Assembly: GCF_004352855.1 (NCBI RefSeq)
Contig: NZ_SJSC01000007.1
Coordinates: forward strand, 124,001-188,000
Length of the DNA stretch: 64,000 nt
Reading direction: 5' to 3'
Source of the DNA: Marinomonas sp. KMM3893
GTDB taxonomy: Bacteria; Pseudomonadota; Gammaproteobacteria; Pseudomonadales; Marinomonadaceae
The position numbers were made by a program, and so were the translations under genes. Under the pieces are notes generated by a model. It had not been told where the DNA came from. It ran no database searches and was given only the letters and a program-made list of their open reading frames with translations. Below are positions 37,237-46,841 of the stretch, in pieces (positions within the stretch are counted from its first letter, which is position 1; every line of letters starts with the position of its first letter).

Positions 37237-40152
37237 TTAGAGATCTGGTGAATTAACAAACTCATCCCAATACCCGCTCACCAACGCTTGGTTCGCCATC
37301 AATGCATCCCCTTGAACCACTCGCCCCTGTTTTTGCAGCGTTAATCTGTGACTGTGCGAGCGATAAAGTGTGTAGGTGTCTATCATCTTCTCGGCTTTTT
37401 CAGAGGAGATCAGACCCACCTTAGAAGCCGCTTCTATCTGGCGCACATTGTCAGAATACGCCATTAACTCTGGGTAACGATGAGACCAAGCCAGCACCAG
37501 GTATTGCACCATGAACTCAATATCTATGATGCCACCAGCACCTTGCTTCAAATCAAAGCCCTTTTCTTTACCGCCCGTGTCCAAGTGTGCGCGCATTTTT
37601 TCACGCATTTTAACCACTTCTGCTTTTAGCTCTTCTCGATTACGTTGAGAGCCAATGATGCTCCGGCGGCAATCTTCAAATTTCGCTTTTAACGCCGCAT
37701 TACCGGCCAGCGCTCGAGCCCGGGTCAATGCTTGATGCTCCCACGTCCACGCTTCTTTTTGCTGATAATCCTGAAACGCTTCTAAACGCGTAACAAGCAG
37801 CCCAGAATTTCCTGAAGGTCGTAACCGCATATCCACTTCATAGAGGCGCCCAGCTGCGGTAAAGCTGGTAATAATGTGAATTAAACGCTGCCCTAAACGA
37901 GTATAGAAGGTGAGATTGTCTATGCTTCGGTTGCCATTGGTGTAGCCGTTGGCTTGCGCATCATGAATAAACACCAAGTCGAGATCTGAATCGTAACCCA
38001 GCTCCCAACCACCTGATTTTCCATAGCCAATAATGGCCAGTTGCGGTCTAGTGGCTTCTTCACCATCACTCACAGGAAAACCATGCTTGGTGGTTAAATA
38101 TCGCCAAGACTGCTGTAACACTTGTTCTAACAGCACTTCCGCTAACCAAGTTAAGTGATCACTCACTTTCATAATTGGCAGTATGTTGGTGATATCGCAG
38201 GCGGCAATGCGCAAAATGATCGACAATCTGAAGCGGCGCATGGCGTCCATTTGAGCTTCTTCATCGTCCTCAGGTAGACGTAATAAAATTTGCTGTAGCT
38301 CGTCTTCGAGCATTTGTTTAGTCGGTGGGCAAAATAACGTGGTGGCATCCAACAACTCATCCAACAAAGAAGGTGTCGCAGAAATTGCCTCACTAAACCA
38401 AGCACTTTCTCGGCATAAACGGATAAGGTGCGTAATCGCGGTGGGGTTTTCACATAACAACACAAGGTAGGCGGTCCGGCGAAGCACGGCTTCTAAAATA
38501 GGCAACACCCTATCCATGACCAAATCAGGCGTACTTTCATGCTCCAATTGGGAGACAAACATCGCCAAGAAGATGGCCAGACGTTCCTGCCCTATAGGTT
38601 GCATAAAGACAATGTTTTTCGACGATAGAAACACGGATATACGCTGTACAGTGGCGTCTTTATCCTGCCAAACAATGCCATCTAAGGCATCACTAATGGC
38701 GTCTTTATCATCAGCATGCTTTAGCAATAGCCGCCATGTGTCTTGGATTTTAATCTCTTCGCTGGTCTCTTCGCCGTCGTCTATTAGCTCTAGAAACAAG
38801 CGATGCACATTACGTCTCACGTCCCACAGCGCACTGTCTAAGCTTTCCCATGAAGCATAGCCTACCATAAGCGCAATGCGTGTTCGCTCAGTTTCATCAT
38901 TTGGTAGTAACTGAGTTTGTTCATCTTTTACCGCCTGCAAAGCGTGCTCTGTGCGTCTTAATAACTGATAGGCATTCGCGAGTTGCTCCACGTCAGTGGC
39001 AGACAAATAATCCTGCTCTGCAAGGTAAGGCAACACTTTTAATAAGGCCGGACGTTGCAATCCACTGTCGCGCCCACCATGAAGGATTTGCAGCGCTTGA
39101 GCAATAAACTCAACTTCTCGAATTCCGCCTTCGCCCAACTTAATATTGTGCTCTATGTCTTTACGGCGCACTTCTTTTGCGATCATTTTTTTCAGGTCTC
39201 GCAATGCCCCAATCGCGCCGAAATCTAAATACTTGCGATAAACGAACGGCTTTCTGAGCATTTCAAACTCTGCAACATCGGTACTATTCCCCGCCATCAC
39301 ACGAGCTTTTATCATCGCATAACGCTCCCAGTCTCGACCTTGATCCTGGTAGTAATTTTCCAATGAATCCATATTTAAGACGAGCGCACCAGACTGACCA
39401 AATGGTCGCAAGCGCATATCAACACGGAACACAAAGCCGTCTGCGGTAATCTGATCTAAATGCTGGATGAGCTTTTGACCAAGCTTAGTAAAGTACTCCT
39501 GATGTGACAGGCTCTTCTTGCCTCCAGACGTCTCACCGTGCTCGCGAAAAGCAAAAATCAAATCGATGTCTGACGATAAATTCAGCTCATTACCACCGAG
39601 CTTTCCCATCCCAATCACAATTAAGGATTGAAGCTCACCCGAAGCGTCTAATGCCTGCCCATAAAGCGCCCTATAATGCTGAGTGGACCACTGTATGCTG
39701 GCATTCACACAGGCATCTGCTAACGCGCTCAACCTCAGCGTCAAATCGGTTAAGCTGATTTTTTGCTGAATATCCAAGGCAATCAGCCGCACCATCCACC
39801 ACTGACGATAAAGACGTAAACGCGCCATCATTGCACTTTCATCAAGCTCACTGATCGTAAGACCATTGGTTGCTACCACAGATTGACCTGAGATCAAATC
39901 TTCCATTGAAGGCAAAGTGGGCAAGGCCTCTAAAACAAGCAAATCATCTAACCAGGCTGGAAAGCGGACACATTGCTGATGAAGGTAATCACTGAGCAAC
40001 CAAAGCGGCTCTAATACCGCCACTTGTTGCTCCGTTAACAGGGTTAATCCACGTTGCTGGCGGGCTTCTTGAATGGCTTCAACAAGCAAGCAACGATTAT
40101 CAAGTTGCGCACAAAAAGCATCATAAACTGGGTTTAAAGCAGGTGGGGTCAA
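37237..40152 (-). CDS. glnE: Glutamine synthetase adenylyltransferase/deadenylase
   Basis: This 971-residue bifunctional enzyme adds and removes AMP on glutamine synthetase under PII control. Two nucleotidyltransferase domains are visible. The first has VIGMGKLGGNELNLSSDIDLIFAF (about 170-195, deadenylase); the second has IIGYGKSGGWELGYDSDLDLVFI (about 690-715, adenylylase). Both keep the GKxGxxE...SDxD metal site. Each is followed by helical domains with KLGEGGIREVEFIAQ and DLKQGAGGIIDIEFMVQY. Length is normal. It follows the ygiF-type triphosphatase gene in the same direction, the enterobacterial order. glnK lies 13 kb away. Confidence 0.97.
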   Translation of the reverse strand: MTPPALNPVYDAFCAQLDNRCLLVEAIQEARQQRGLTLLTEQQVAVLEPLWLLSDYLHQQCVRFPAWLDDLLVLEALPTLPSMEDLISGQSVVATNGLTISELDESAMMARLRLYRQWWMVRLIALDIQQKISLTDLTLRLSALADACVNASIQWSTQHYRALYGQALDASGELQSLIVIGMGKLGGNELNLSSDIDLIFAFREHGETSGGKKSLSHQEYFTKLGQKLIQHLDQITADGFVFRVDMRLRPFGQSGALVLNMDSLENYYQDQGRDWERYAMIKARVMAGNSTDVAEFEMLRKPFVYRKYLDFGAIGALRDLKKMIAKEVRRKDIEHNIKLGEGGIREVEFIAQALQILHGGRDSGLQRPALLKVLPYLAEQDYLSATDVEQLANAYQLLRRTEHALQAVKDEQTQLLPNDETERTRIALMVGYASWESLDSALWDVRRNVHRLFLELIDDGEETSEEIKIQDTWRLLLKHADDKDAISDALDGIVWQDKDATVQRISVFLSSKNIVFMQPIGQERLAIFLAMFVSQLEHESTPDLVMDRVLPILEAVLRRTAYLVLLCENPTAITHLIRLCRESAWFSEAISATPSLLDELLDATTLFCPPTKQMLEDELQQILLRLPEDDEEAQMDAMRRFRLSIILRIAACDITNILPIMKVSDHLTWLAEVLLEQVLQQSWRYLTTKHGFPVSDGEEATRPQLAIIGYGKSGGWELGYDSDLDLVFIHDAQANGYTNGNRSIDNLTFYTRLGQRLIHIITSFTAAGRLYEVDMRLRPSGNSGLLVTRLEAFQDYQQKEAWTWEHQALTRARALAGNAALKAKFEDCRRSIIGSQRNREELKAEVVKMREKMRAHLDTGGKEKGFDLKQGAGGIIDIEFMVQYLVLAWSHRYPELMAYSDNVRQIEAASKVGLISSEKAEKMIDTYTLYRSHSHRLTLQKQGRVVQGDALMANQALVSGYWDEFVNSPDL

Positions 40153-40219
40153 GACATTATCCTTCTGTGTATTATTCTTATTCGTTGTGTCTGATGGGCG
40201 AATGGCAAAGGTTTAATGG

Positions 40220-41179
40220 TTAGTGCGCATCACCATAAGAAGCTTGATTTAACCACTGGCCGATTTCCAGCATGATGATGCCAGTGTCTTTACGCGCGGC
40301 TAAAGCGGAAAGAAGATCCTTGTCTTCAGCTTGTAGAGTTTGCTGATAAATTTCATCAAGACGATCAAGACTTTGTGCGAATGTGGTCGGCAAACAACGG
40401 GCTAATTGTGCCATTGAGTGACGAATCGGTTGTATCAGAATCTCGTCCTTCATAAAAAACATCGCTTCCCAATAGACCAGCCATACTTCATACCAATAAG
40501 CAGACAACGCCAATGTCGATGCCGCCGCATTGGGCTTCTCAGGAAACTCAATAGCCCCTTGTTTTAGACGCACGCCTTTTTGCGCTTTAGACACAGTGCT
40601 GACTTGCAGAGGAAACTGCTTAGCCAGTTTGAGGGCAAAACAATACAGCCCTGTTTCATCGCCTGCTTTGAGTTCCAGCTCTAATTCACTGATCGCATCT
40701 TCACCATAAGGTGAGGTGACTTTACCGGCGTCGCACACCACTTCCATCTGGGTGCCATTTTCTTCTATGAGCCAGACTTGGCGCTCAAAATCCGTACGAA
40801 ACACTTCCAGCAGCTGACGACTCCAAGCCATGTCCGTCAATGACTCAGGCAGAGGCACTTCGCTCAACAAAGACAGATCTAGCTGATCATTCGGAATCAT
40901 CCATTCCCACTCACCACGAGCATGCATGCCTACGCGGTTGCTGCCTCGGGTTTTCACTGTTTGAATAAACTTCTGGTTCACCGCACGAATACGCAGTGCT
41001 ATTCCAGCCTGCATTAACGTCGCGTCTTCTGTATCAAAATACCCATTCATCAAAGACAGCGTTGCTTGACGAGTTGCTGTCTCAGATTTCGAAAGCAGAC
41101 AAAATTCATCCAAAAATTCACTGGCAGACTTGAGATACTCGGACTGAACCATTAACTTAAGTTCTAGCTCGGTAGCCAT
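40220..41179 (-). CDS. ygiF: Inorganic triphosphatase, CYTH domain (YgiF-like)
   Basis: This 319-residue cytoplasmic protein has the CYTH tunnel-fold opening MATELELKLMV, with the metal-binding E-x-E-x-K. It then has NGYFDTEDATLMQAGIALRIR, FIQTVKTRG, GEWEW and ISELELELKAG. E. coli YgiF hydrolyses tripolyphosphate. The last ~90 residues are a short, CHAD-like helical region (HSMAQLARCLPTTFAQSLDRLDEIYQQTL). The ATG at 41179 begins the domain and has AGAGG upstream; a longer frame to 41230 is unlikely. It precedes glnE by 67 bp, as in enteric bacteria. Confidence 0.88.
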   Translation of the reverse strand: MATELELKLMVQSEYLKSASEFLDEFCLLSKSETATRQATLSLMNGYFDTEDATLMQAGIALRIRAVNQKFIQTVKTRGSNRVGMHARGEWEWMIPNDQLDLSLLSEVPLPESLTDMAWSRQLLEVFRTDFERQVWLIEENGTQMEVVCDAGKVTSPYGEDAISELELELKAGDETGLYCFALKLAKQFPLQVSTVSKAQKGVRLKQGAIEFPEKPNAAASTLALSAYWYEVWLVYWEAMFFMKDEILIQPIRHSMAQLARCLPTTFAQSLDRLDEIYQQTLQAEDKDLLSALAARKDTGIIMLEIGQWLNQASYGDAH

Positions 41180-41311
41180 AAATATACGAACCTCTTTTAC
41201 TTCTGGTGTCGACCTAACGCCAGAGACCACATAATCTTGATTATAATTGTATCAGATGCCTAGCCGACAATAGTAATATTAGATCATCACTACTCTGCCT
41301 GAGGAGCCACC

Positions 41312-42505
41312 ATGGCTGCATTACCGTCGCTTATCAGTATGATGTCGCAGCTTATTGCATCGCCATCTATCAGTTCTAGTCAATCAAACTGGGATCAGTC
41401 AAATAAAGGCGTCATTGAATTGCTAGAGAGCTGGCTTTCTTCTCAAGGCTTTCAATGTGAAATCATGCCCATTCCCGGTCGTCCCAATAACGTTAATTTG
41501 ATTGCTACACTGGGCTCCGGTGATGGCGGCTTGGTACTGTCTGGTCATACAGACACAGTCCCTTATGACCCCGGCCGTTGGCACTCTGATCCCTTCAAAC
41601 TGGAAGAACGAGACAACAAATTATATGGCCTTGGTAGCTGCGACATGAAAGGCTTTTTTGCCATTGTGATTGATACGGTTCAGCAAATGGCACTAACAAA
41701 CCTCAAACAGCCTTTGATCGTCCTTGCCACAGCCGATGAAGAAACCTCTATGGCGGGTGCTCGGGCTTTGGTCTCAAACCATAAAATCAAGGCCCGCTAC
41801 GCCTTAATAGGTGAGCCGACCTCGCTCACACCCATACACGCCCACAAGGGCATTTTGATGGAGCGTATTCGAGTAACGGGGCAATCTGGTCACTCTTCCA
41901 ATCCAGCGCTTGGCAACAACGCAATGGAGGCCATGCACGCGGTCATGTCGGAGCTGATGCGGTTCCGTAATCGCTTAAAAGAGCGCTACCGTGACGCGTC
42001 TTTTGTGGTGGATTACCCAACCATGAACTTTGGCTGTATTCATGGCGGCGACAGCGCCAATCGCATCTGTGGAAGCTGTGATATTGATTTTGACTTACGT
42101 GCTCTTCCTGGCATGAGTAATCAATCTCTGATCGAGGAAATTGCCAAGATATTGCCTAATGTCGAACAACAAACTGGCACTCAAATAGAAATAAACAGTT
42201 TATTTCCGGACATTCCTTCTTTCTTCACGCCCACCGAATCGGACATAATTAAGACTTGTGAGAAACTCACGAACAATGCGGCCAGCAGTGTCTCTTTTGC
42301 AACCGAAGGCCCTTTTTTCAACCAATTAGGCATAGAAACGTTAATATTAGGTCCTGGGTCTATCGATCAAGCCCACCAGCCGAATGAATTTATGGCCTTA
42401 GAACAAATTAAACCTATGCAACAGGTACTGCGCGGGTTAATCGAACGCTATTGTGTACAAAGTACCCCATTTAACCAACCAAAAGACGAGGAACAGCGTG
42501 TCTGA
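41312..42505 (+). CDS. argE: Acetylornithine deacetylase
   Basis: This 397-residue M20-family metallohydrolase releases ornithine from N-acetylornithine. Metal and catalytic residues are in VLSGHTDTVPYD, GLGSCDMKGFFAI, ATADEETSMAGA and LIGEPTS, with a late PGSIDQAHQPNEF histidine. The dimerisation lid domain (GHSSNPALGNNAMEAMHAVM) is intact. The ribosome site is GAGGAG, followed by CCACC and ATG. It overlaps argA by eight bases, so ornithine supply and the first committed step are co-expressed. That fits the linear, ArgJ-independent arginine route. Confidence 0.94.
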   Translation: MAALPSLISMMSQLIASPSISSSQSNWDQSNKGVIELLESWLSSQGFQCEIMPIPGRPNNVNLIATLGSGDGGLVLSGHTDTVPYDPGRWHSDPFKLEERDNKLYGLGSCDMKGFFAIVIDTVQQMALTNLKQPLIVLATADEETSMAGARALVSNHKIKARYALIGEPTSLTPIHAHKGILMERIRVTGQSGHSSNPALGNNAMEAMHAVMSELMRFRNRLKERYRDASFVVDYPTMNFGCIHGGDSANRICGSCDIDFDLRALPGMSNQSLIEEIAKILPNVEQQTGTQIEINSLFPDIPSFFTPTESDIIKTCEKLTNNAASSVSFATEGPFFNQLGIETLILGPGSIDQAHQPNEFMALEQIKPMQQVLRGLIERYCVQSTPFNQPKDEEQRV

Positions 42506-43808
42506 CGAGCTAAATTATGTGGACTGGTTTCGCCACTCCTCCCCCTATATTAATGCCCATAGGGGAAAAACCTTTGTTATCTTAATTCCAGGCGAAGCCC
42601 TAGAAAGCACGCATTTTTCTGGCATTATCCATGACTTAACCTTGCTAGACTCTCTCGGCATCCGACTTGTTTTGGTTCAAGGTGCGCGCCCTCAAATAGA
42701 TAAAATACTTTCTAAACGAGAGCACACTAGTGCTTTTGAAGATGGTTATCGCATTACGCCTCAAGATCAACTTATGGACATTATCCAAGCTTCCGCCGCC
42801 GTGCGAGTGCAGCTTGAAGCTCAGCTGTCTATGGGTCTGTCCAATACTCCGATGGCAGGCGCCAGCCTAAAAGTTTGCAGTGGCAACTATGTGATTGCTC
42901 GTCCTCTGGGCGTGGTCAATGGCATCGATTATGGCCATTCTGGGGAGGTTCGTCGTATCGATTCTGATGCTATTTTCAGATTACTCGAAGACGACAACAT
43001 GGTCCTACTTCCCCATTTGGGCTTTTCTCCTACTGGAGAGGTATTTAATCTAAAAGGGGAAGATGTTGCCATCCAAGCCGCCATCCAACTCAAAGCCGAC
43101 AAGCTGATTATCTTCACCGAAGAAGAAGGTATTTTTGACCAGCACGGTAAATTGTATTCCGAATTACTGACCCACGATGCCGACGTTATTTTGAAAAATA
43201 ACACCTTAAACAGCATCACTCATGCCGCACTAGAAGCCTGCGTAGCGGCAGTTCGTCAGCATGTACCTCGTGCTCATATCATTTCATTTAATGAAAATGG
43301 CGGCCTACTCCAAGAGCTGTTTACCCGTGAGGGAGCTGGCACCATGATAGACGAAGACAGCTACGAGCAATTACGCCCAGCGCATATTAATGATGTCGGT
43401 GGCATGATGGCCCTGCTCGCGCCACTGGAAGAAAAAGGTGTCTTGGTGCGCCGCTCAAGGGAATTGCTCGAAAACGAAATTGATCGTTTTATTGTCATTG
43501 AACGCGATGGTGCCATTGTGGCTTGTGCGGCTATTTATCCTTTTGAACAGGAAAACGCTGGGGAACTGGCTTGCTTAGCAGTCTCACCTGACTACCGTGG
43601 CTCTAATCGCGGCGAACGCTTACTCAAAGGCATAGAACAAGCCGCTAAGAGGCTGAATTTAAGCACTGTCTTTTTGCTGACCACTCGCACCGCCCATTGG
43701 TTTATCGAGCGTGGTTTTAGTGAAACCTCACTCGCTTCTTTGCCAGCCAAAAAACAAGCGCTCTATAACTATCAGCGCAATTCAAAAATCTTCTCAAAGC
43801 AACTCTAA
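42498..43808 (+). CDS. argA: Amino-acid N-acetyltransferase (N-acetylglutamate synthase)
   Basis: This 436-residue enzyme starts arginine synthesis by acetylating glutamate. The N-terminal amino-acid-kinase-like domain (about 20-285) has LVLVQGARPQIDKIL and MAGASLKVCSGNYVIARPLGVVNGIDYGHSGEVRRID, the arginine-sensing part. The C-terminal GNAT domain has CAAIYPFEQENAGELACLAVSPDYRGSNRGERLL. The GTG at 42498 with GAGGAAC upstream gives the E. coli-like start (SDELNYVDWFRHSSPYINAHRGKTFV). It overlaps argE by eight bases. Two hairpins follow it. Confidence 0.95.
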   Translation: MSDELNYVDWFRHSSPYINAHRGKTFVILIPGEALESTHFSGIIHDLTLLDSLGIRLVLVQGARPQIDKILSKREHTSAFEDGYRITPQDQLMDIIQASAAVRVQLEAQLSMGLSNTPMAGASLKVCSGNYVIARPLGVVNGIDYGHSGEVRRIDSDAIFRLLEDDNMVLLPHLGFSPTGEVFNLKGEDVAIQAAIQLKADKLIIFTEEEGIFDQHGKLYSELLTHDADVILKNNTLNSITHAALEACVAAVRQHVPRAHIISFNENGGLLQELFTREGAGTMIDEDSYEQLRPAHINDVGGMMALLAPLEEKGVLVRRSRELLENEIDRFIVIERDGAIVACAAIYPFEQENAGELACLAVSPDYRGSNRGERLLKGIEQAAKRLNLSTVFLLTTRTAHWFIERGFSETSLASLPAKKQALYNYQRNSKIFSKQL

Positions 43809-43824
43809 CCAAGAAGTAGTAAAT

Positions 43825-43893
43825 AAAGGCGCACCACTTAGCGCCTTTATGAAACAAAAAAAATGCCGCAAACTTAGTTTGCGGCATTTTTTT
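43825..43893 (+). terminator. Tandem terminators after argA
   Basis: A first hairpin pairs AAAGGCGC (43825-43832) with GCGCCTTT (43841-43848). A second, stronger one pairs AATGCCGCAAAC with GTTTGCGGCATT and ends in a T run to 43893. The second is symmetrical and can also terminate the convergent degP-side operon. Confidence 0.88.
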
Positions 43894-43914
43894 AGAAGGT
43901 AACTCTATTCGTGT

Positions 43915-45342
43915 TTATTTGGTGATTTTGAACGGAATAAACATAGGGTAACCATCACGGATCACTCGCATTGGTACGGAACGATCATTAGGGATTTTCT
44001 TCGCGATTTCTGAGAAATCCTCAGCCCCCTTGATCGCCTGTCCATTAAGCATGGTAATCACATCGCCTTGCGCTAAACCATTGCGAGACGCGGTGCCACC
44101 AATAACTTGCTTAACGATCACACCTCCTTCGATATCCAAGCGTTTGGCAAGCTCAGCAGGCACATCCGCAACCACCATGCCTAAGCGGTTTTCATCTTGT
44201 TTCTTCTGCTCTAGCGTTTTTTGATTGTCTGGACGGGACTCTAAAGACAAGGCAATGGTCTTATCTTTACCATCCCGGAAGATCTCCACATCCACCTTGT
44301 CGCCGGATTTCATTTGACCAACAATATAAGGAAGCTCACCTGAGTGGTTTATCTTATTGCCGTCAAAAGCAAGAATGATATCGCCTGATTTCAAACCTGC
44401 TTTCTTAGCAGGCGAGTCAGGCATGACTCGACTAATAAGCGCGCCATGAGGACGTTTAAGACCAAAAGACTCAGCCAAATCGCTGTTTACATCTTGAATT
44501 AACACACCCAACCAAGCGCGAGACACTTTACCGTTCGCTTTAAGTTGATCTACAACAGACATAGCTACTTTTGAAGGGATCGCAAAAGACACCCCCATAA
44601 AACCGCCGGAACGAGTGTAAATTTGTGAGTTAATACCTACCACTTCACCGTCTAGATCAAACAAGGGGCCGCCAGAGTTACCTGGATTAATTGCCACATC
44701 AGTTTGAATAAAAGGCACGTAGTTATCAGAAGGCAAATTACGACCGGTAGCGCTTACCACACCCGCGGTGACTGTGTAATCAAACCCAAACGGCGAACCA
44801 ATCGCCAATACCCATTGACCCGCTTTTAGCTTGTCCGAATCCCCCATTTTGACCGTTGGCAGATCCTTGGCGTCGATTTTCAGTAACGCTAAGTCCGTAC
44901 GGCTATCAGTGCCAATGACCTTTGCCGTGTATTCGCGGCGATCATTAAGACGCACATGAATAACATCCGCGCCTTCGATAACATGGTTGTTGGTTAGGAT
45001 ATAACCATCTGGGGAAATAATAAAACCTGAACCTAAAGAGCTTCTTTCTCTCTCTTTTGGTGCTTGAGACTCTCCACCATTACCGCCATTAAATGGCTGC
45101 TGACCGAAGAAGTGACGAAAGAATTCATTCAATTCTTGGCTGTTTGGCCCCAATTGCGGGTTGTTGCCTTCTGCCGCCGTTTTAGTCATAACCATTTGCT
45201 CGGTGCTGATATTCACAACAGCGGGGGAAGCTTTTTCCACTAACTTTGTAAAATCAGGCAGTTCAGCAGCATGGGCGAACATAGAAAACATCATAAAAAC
45301 ACTGACGGCTCCTATATTAATTTGCTTAAGCAATCTGTTCAT
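43915..45342 (-). CDS. mucD: Periplasmic serine protease/chaperone DegP family (MucD-like)
   Basis: This 475-residue exported protease has a signal peptide (NIGAVSVFMMFSMFAHA) and a trypsin-like domain with the triad His in ILTNNHVIEGAD, Asp in RTDLALLKID, and Ser in NPGNSGGPLFD. Two PDZ domains follow (about 270-360 and 380-470; AWLGVLIQDV..., GMVVADVP...). A Gly/Asn-rich loop lies near residues 75-90 (FGQQPFNGGNGGES), the LA-loop region. It clears misfolded envelope proteins. It follows rseC by 57 bp and completes the algU-mucABCD order of Pseudomonas. The ribosome site is AAGGAG. Confidence 0.95.
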   Translation of the reverse strand: MNRLLKQINIGAVSVFMMFSMFAHAAELPDFTKLVEKASPAVVNISTEQMVMTKTAAEGNNPQLGPNSQELNEFFRHFFGQQPFNGGNGGESQAPKERERSSLGSGFIISPDGYILTNNHVIEGADVIHVRLNDRREYTAKVIGTDSRTDLALLKIDAKDLPTVKMGDSDKLKAGQWVLAIGSPFGFDYTVTAGVVSATGRNLPSDNYVPFIQTDVAINPGNSGGPLFDLDGEVVGINSQIYTRSGGFMGVSFAIPSKVAMSVVDQLKANGKVSRAWLGVLIQDVNSDLAESFGLKRPHGALISRVMPDSPAKKAGLKSGDIILAFDGNKINHSGELPYIVGQMKSGDKVDVEIFRDGKDKTIALSLESRPDNQKTLEQKKQDENRLGMVVADVPAELAKRLDIEGGVIVKQVIGGTASRNGLAQGDVITMLNGQAIKGAEDFSEIAKKIPNDRSVPMRVIRDGYPMFIPFKITK

Positions 45343-45399
45343 TGATTAGTCTCCTTAAGACGTATCAAGTTTTACTGTGCTAGGTGAAGATTGTTAGGT

Positions 45400-45867
45400 T
45401 CAAGGAGTAAAGACTAAAGGAATTTCACTACCCTGAGTGGTTTCAATGCGTAAAATTTTGGGATAAAAATCGGGGTTATTCTCTTCTTTCTGTGATTTTT
45501 TCTTAGCAAGCCAAAGCCCTGATAGAAAGCCAATCAGTGAGAAAATAACGGAAACACCAGAGCTTGCATGCCAAAGAGAAGGCACGGTTGCACCAGCGAC
45601 CAAGCCTAATAATGGAATAAAATACATCCATAACGACGCCTGTAATAAGGTGTCTTCCGGGATACCAATCACCACTCGTTGCCCCACGCTGACATCAAAA
45701 TTGTCAATTGCCTTCATCCGCATACGGTTGCTAGCAGACACTTGCGCTATCGCGTGATGACCGCAACCGTGTCTGGCTCGACACGAGGTGCAGCTACTTG
45801 TTCGAATGGTTTCTACTTCCGCAAATCCCGTCTCTGTGGAAAGTACCGTACCAGACTCTTCAATCAT
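45400..45867 (-). CDS. rseC: RseC/MucC family membrane protein
   Basis: This 155-residue inner-membrane protein has an N-terminal cysteine cluster (SSCTSCRARHGCGHHA) of the family, then two hydrophobic helices (LWMYFIPLLGLVAGATV and VSVIFSLIGFLSGLWLA) and a basic, Glu-rich tail. RseC takes part in SoxR reduction (Rsx system) and modulates the envelope stress response. It overlaps the rseB stop by four bases (ATGA). Confidence 0.9.
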   Translation of the reverse strand: MIEESGTVLSTETGFAEVETIRTSSCTSCRARHGCGHHAIAQVSASNRMRMKAIDNFDVSVGQRVVIGIPEDTLLQASLWMYFIPLLGLVAGATVPSLWHASSGVSVIFSLIGFLSGLWLAKKKSQKEENNPDFYPKILRIETTQGSEIPLVFTP

Positions 45868-46841
45868 AATCTTGCCTTTGGCATAAATACTGACATTAGT
45901 TTTTCTATGGTGACTTTAGGAACTTCACCCACCATGGTCACTAAATACAATTGTTTACCTACTTTTAACGTTTTTTCTCCCGCGACGGTCGCCCCTATCA
46001 GTAAATAGGACGTTGGCTTTACCTTCATCACAGGTTCAACGAAAACAGAGATGGTCGCCATGCCATCAGACAACAGCAACATGCTGGTCCCATGATTTAA
46101 CGAGCGGGCTTCTGGCCACACTAAAGAAAACCCTTCCGGTAACCAATCAAATTTCCATAAGCTTTTGATTTGCCTAGGCTTGGGCTCTACCATCTGTTTT
46201 GAATAAGATGACTTATTGGGGATGAAGTCTTCCGCTTTCAAGTTTGGATCAAAGGTCACCGACGTAAATTGTATTCTGTCGAGCAGTCCACCGTTTTGAT
46301 CGAGCATATCGTGCTTGAGCAAAAATCGATTGTGCTTATCAAGCCACACTTCATGCGCATAACGGTACTGATCTTTAGGAACCAAACGAAGGTGGTATGC
46401 ATCACGCCCAGCAATACGGCCTATTTTATCGCTAACCACCAGATCATAACCTAATGTTAAACGCTCACTATCCAATCCGATAAAACGTTTGAACGGCGTA
46501 CTCGACATTACTTGTTTGTCTGCAATCGATTCATTGGGATAAACACAAATCACCGTATCATCAATACGAATAACTTGTATTTTATTGCCATCAAGATCAA
46601 CAAGACTTTCGTATTCTTTACCTTTTTTCTGCTGATGCTGCACTCGCATGCTATTCATTCTGGTGTTTTCGGAATGAATGAAAATCCCGTCGTAATCCAA
46701 TTTAGAAAAAGACTGAGACATTTCCTCTAGCAACTGAGCGGCAGTAGGTGTCGTGGGCACAGAATATCCAAAAGGGCTTAGCAATACACTTAGCACCACT
46801 AAGCCTGCACGTAATAATCCAGACAAGGTCATGTCTTTCAC
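45864..46841 (-). CDS. rseB: Sigma-E regulatory protein RseB/MucB
   Basis: This 325-residue periplasmic protein has a signal peptide (LLRAGLVVLSVLLSPFGYS). It binds the anti-sigma factor RseA and senses lipopolysaccharide or lipoprotein intermediates. The large N-terminal LolA-like domain (about 30-220: MSQSFSKLDYDGIFIHSENTRMNSMRVQHQ, DAYHLRLVPKDQYRYAHEVWLDKHNRFLLKHDMLD) and a small C-terminal domain (LPEGFSLVWPEARSL..., LLLSDGMATISVFVEP) are both present. It overlaps rseA and rseC by four bases each. Confidence 0.94.
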   Translation of the reverse strand: MKDMTLSGLLRAGLVVLSVLLSPFGYSVPTTPTAAQLLEEMSQSFSKLDYDGIFIHSENTRMNSMRVQHQQKKGKEYESLVDLDGNKIQVIRIDDTVICVYPNESIADKQVMSSTPFKRFIGLDSERLTLGYDLVVSDKIGRIAGRDAYHLRLVPKDQYRYAHEVWLDKHNRFLLKHDMLDQNGGLLDRIQFTSVTFDPNLKAEDFIPNKSSYSKQMVEPKPRQIKSLWKFDWLPEGFSLVWPEARSLNHGTSMLLLSDGMATISVFVEPVMKVKPTSYLLIGATVAGEKTLKVGKQLYLVTMVGEVPKVTIEKLMSVFMPKARL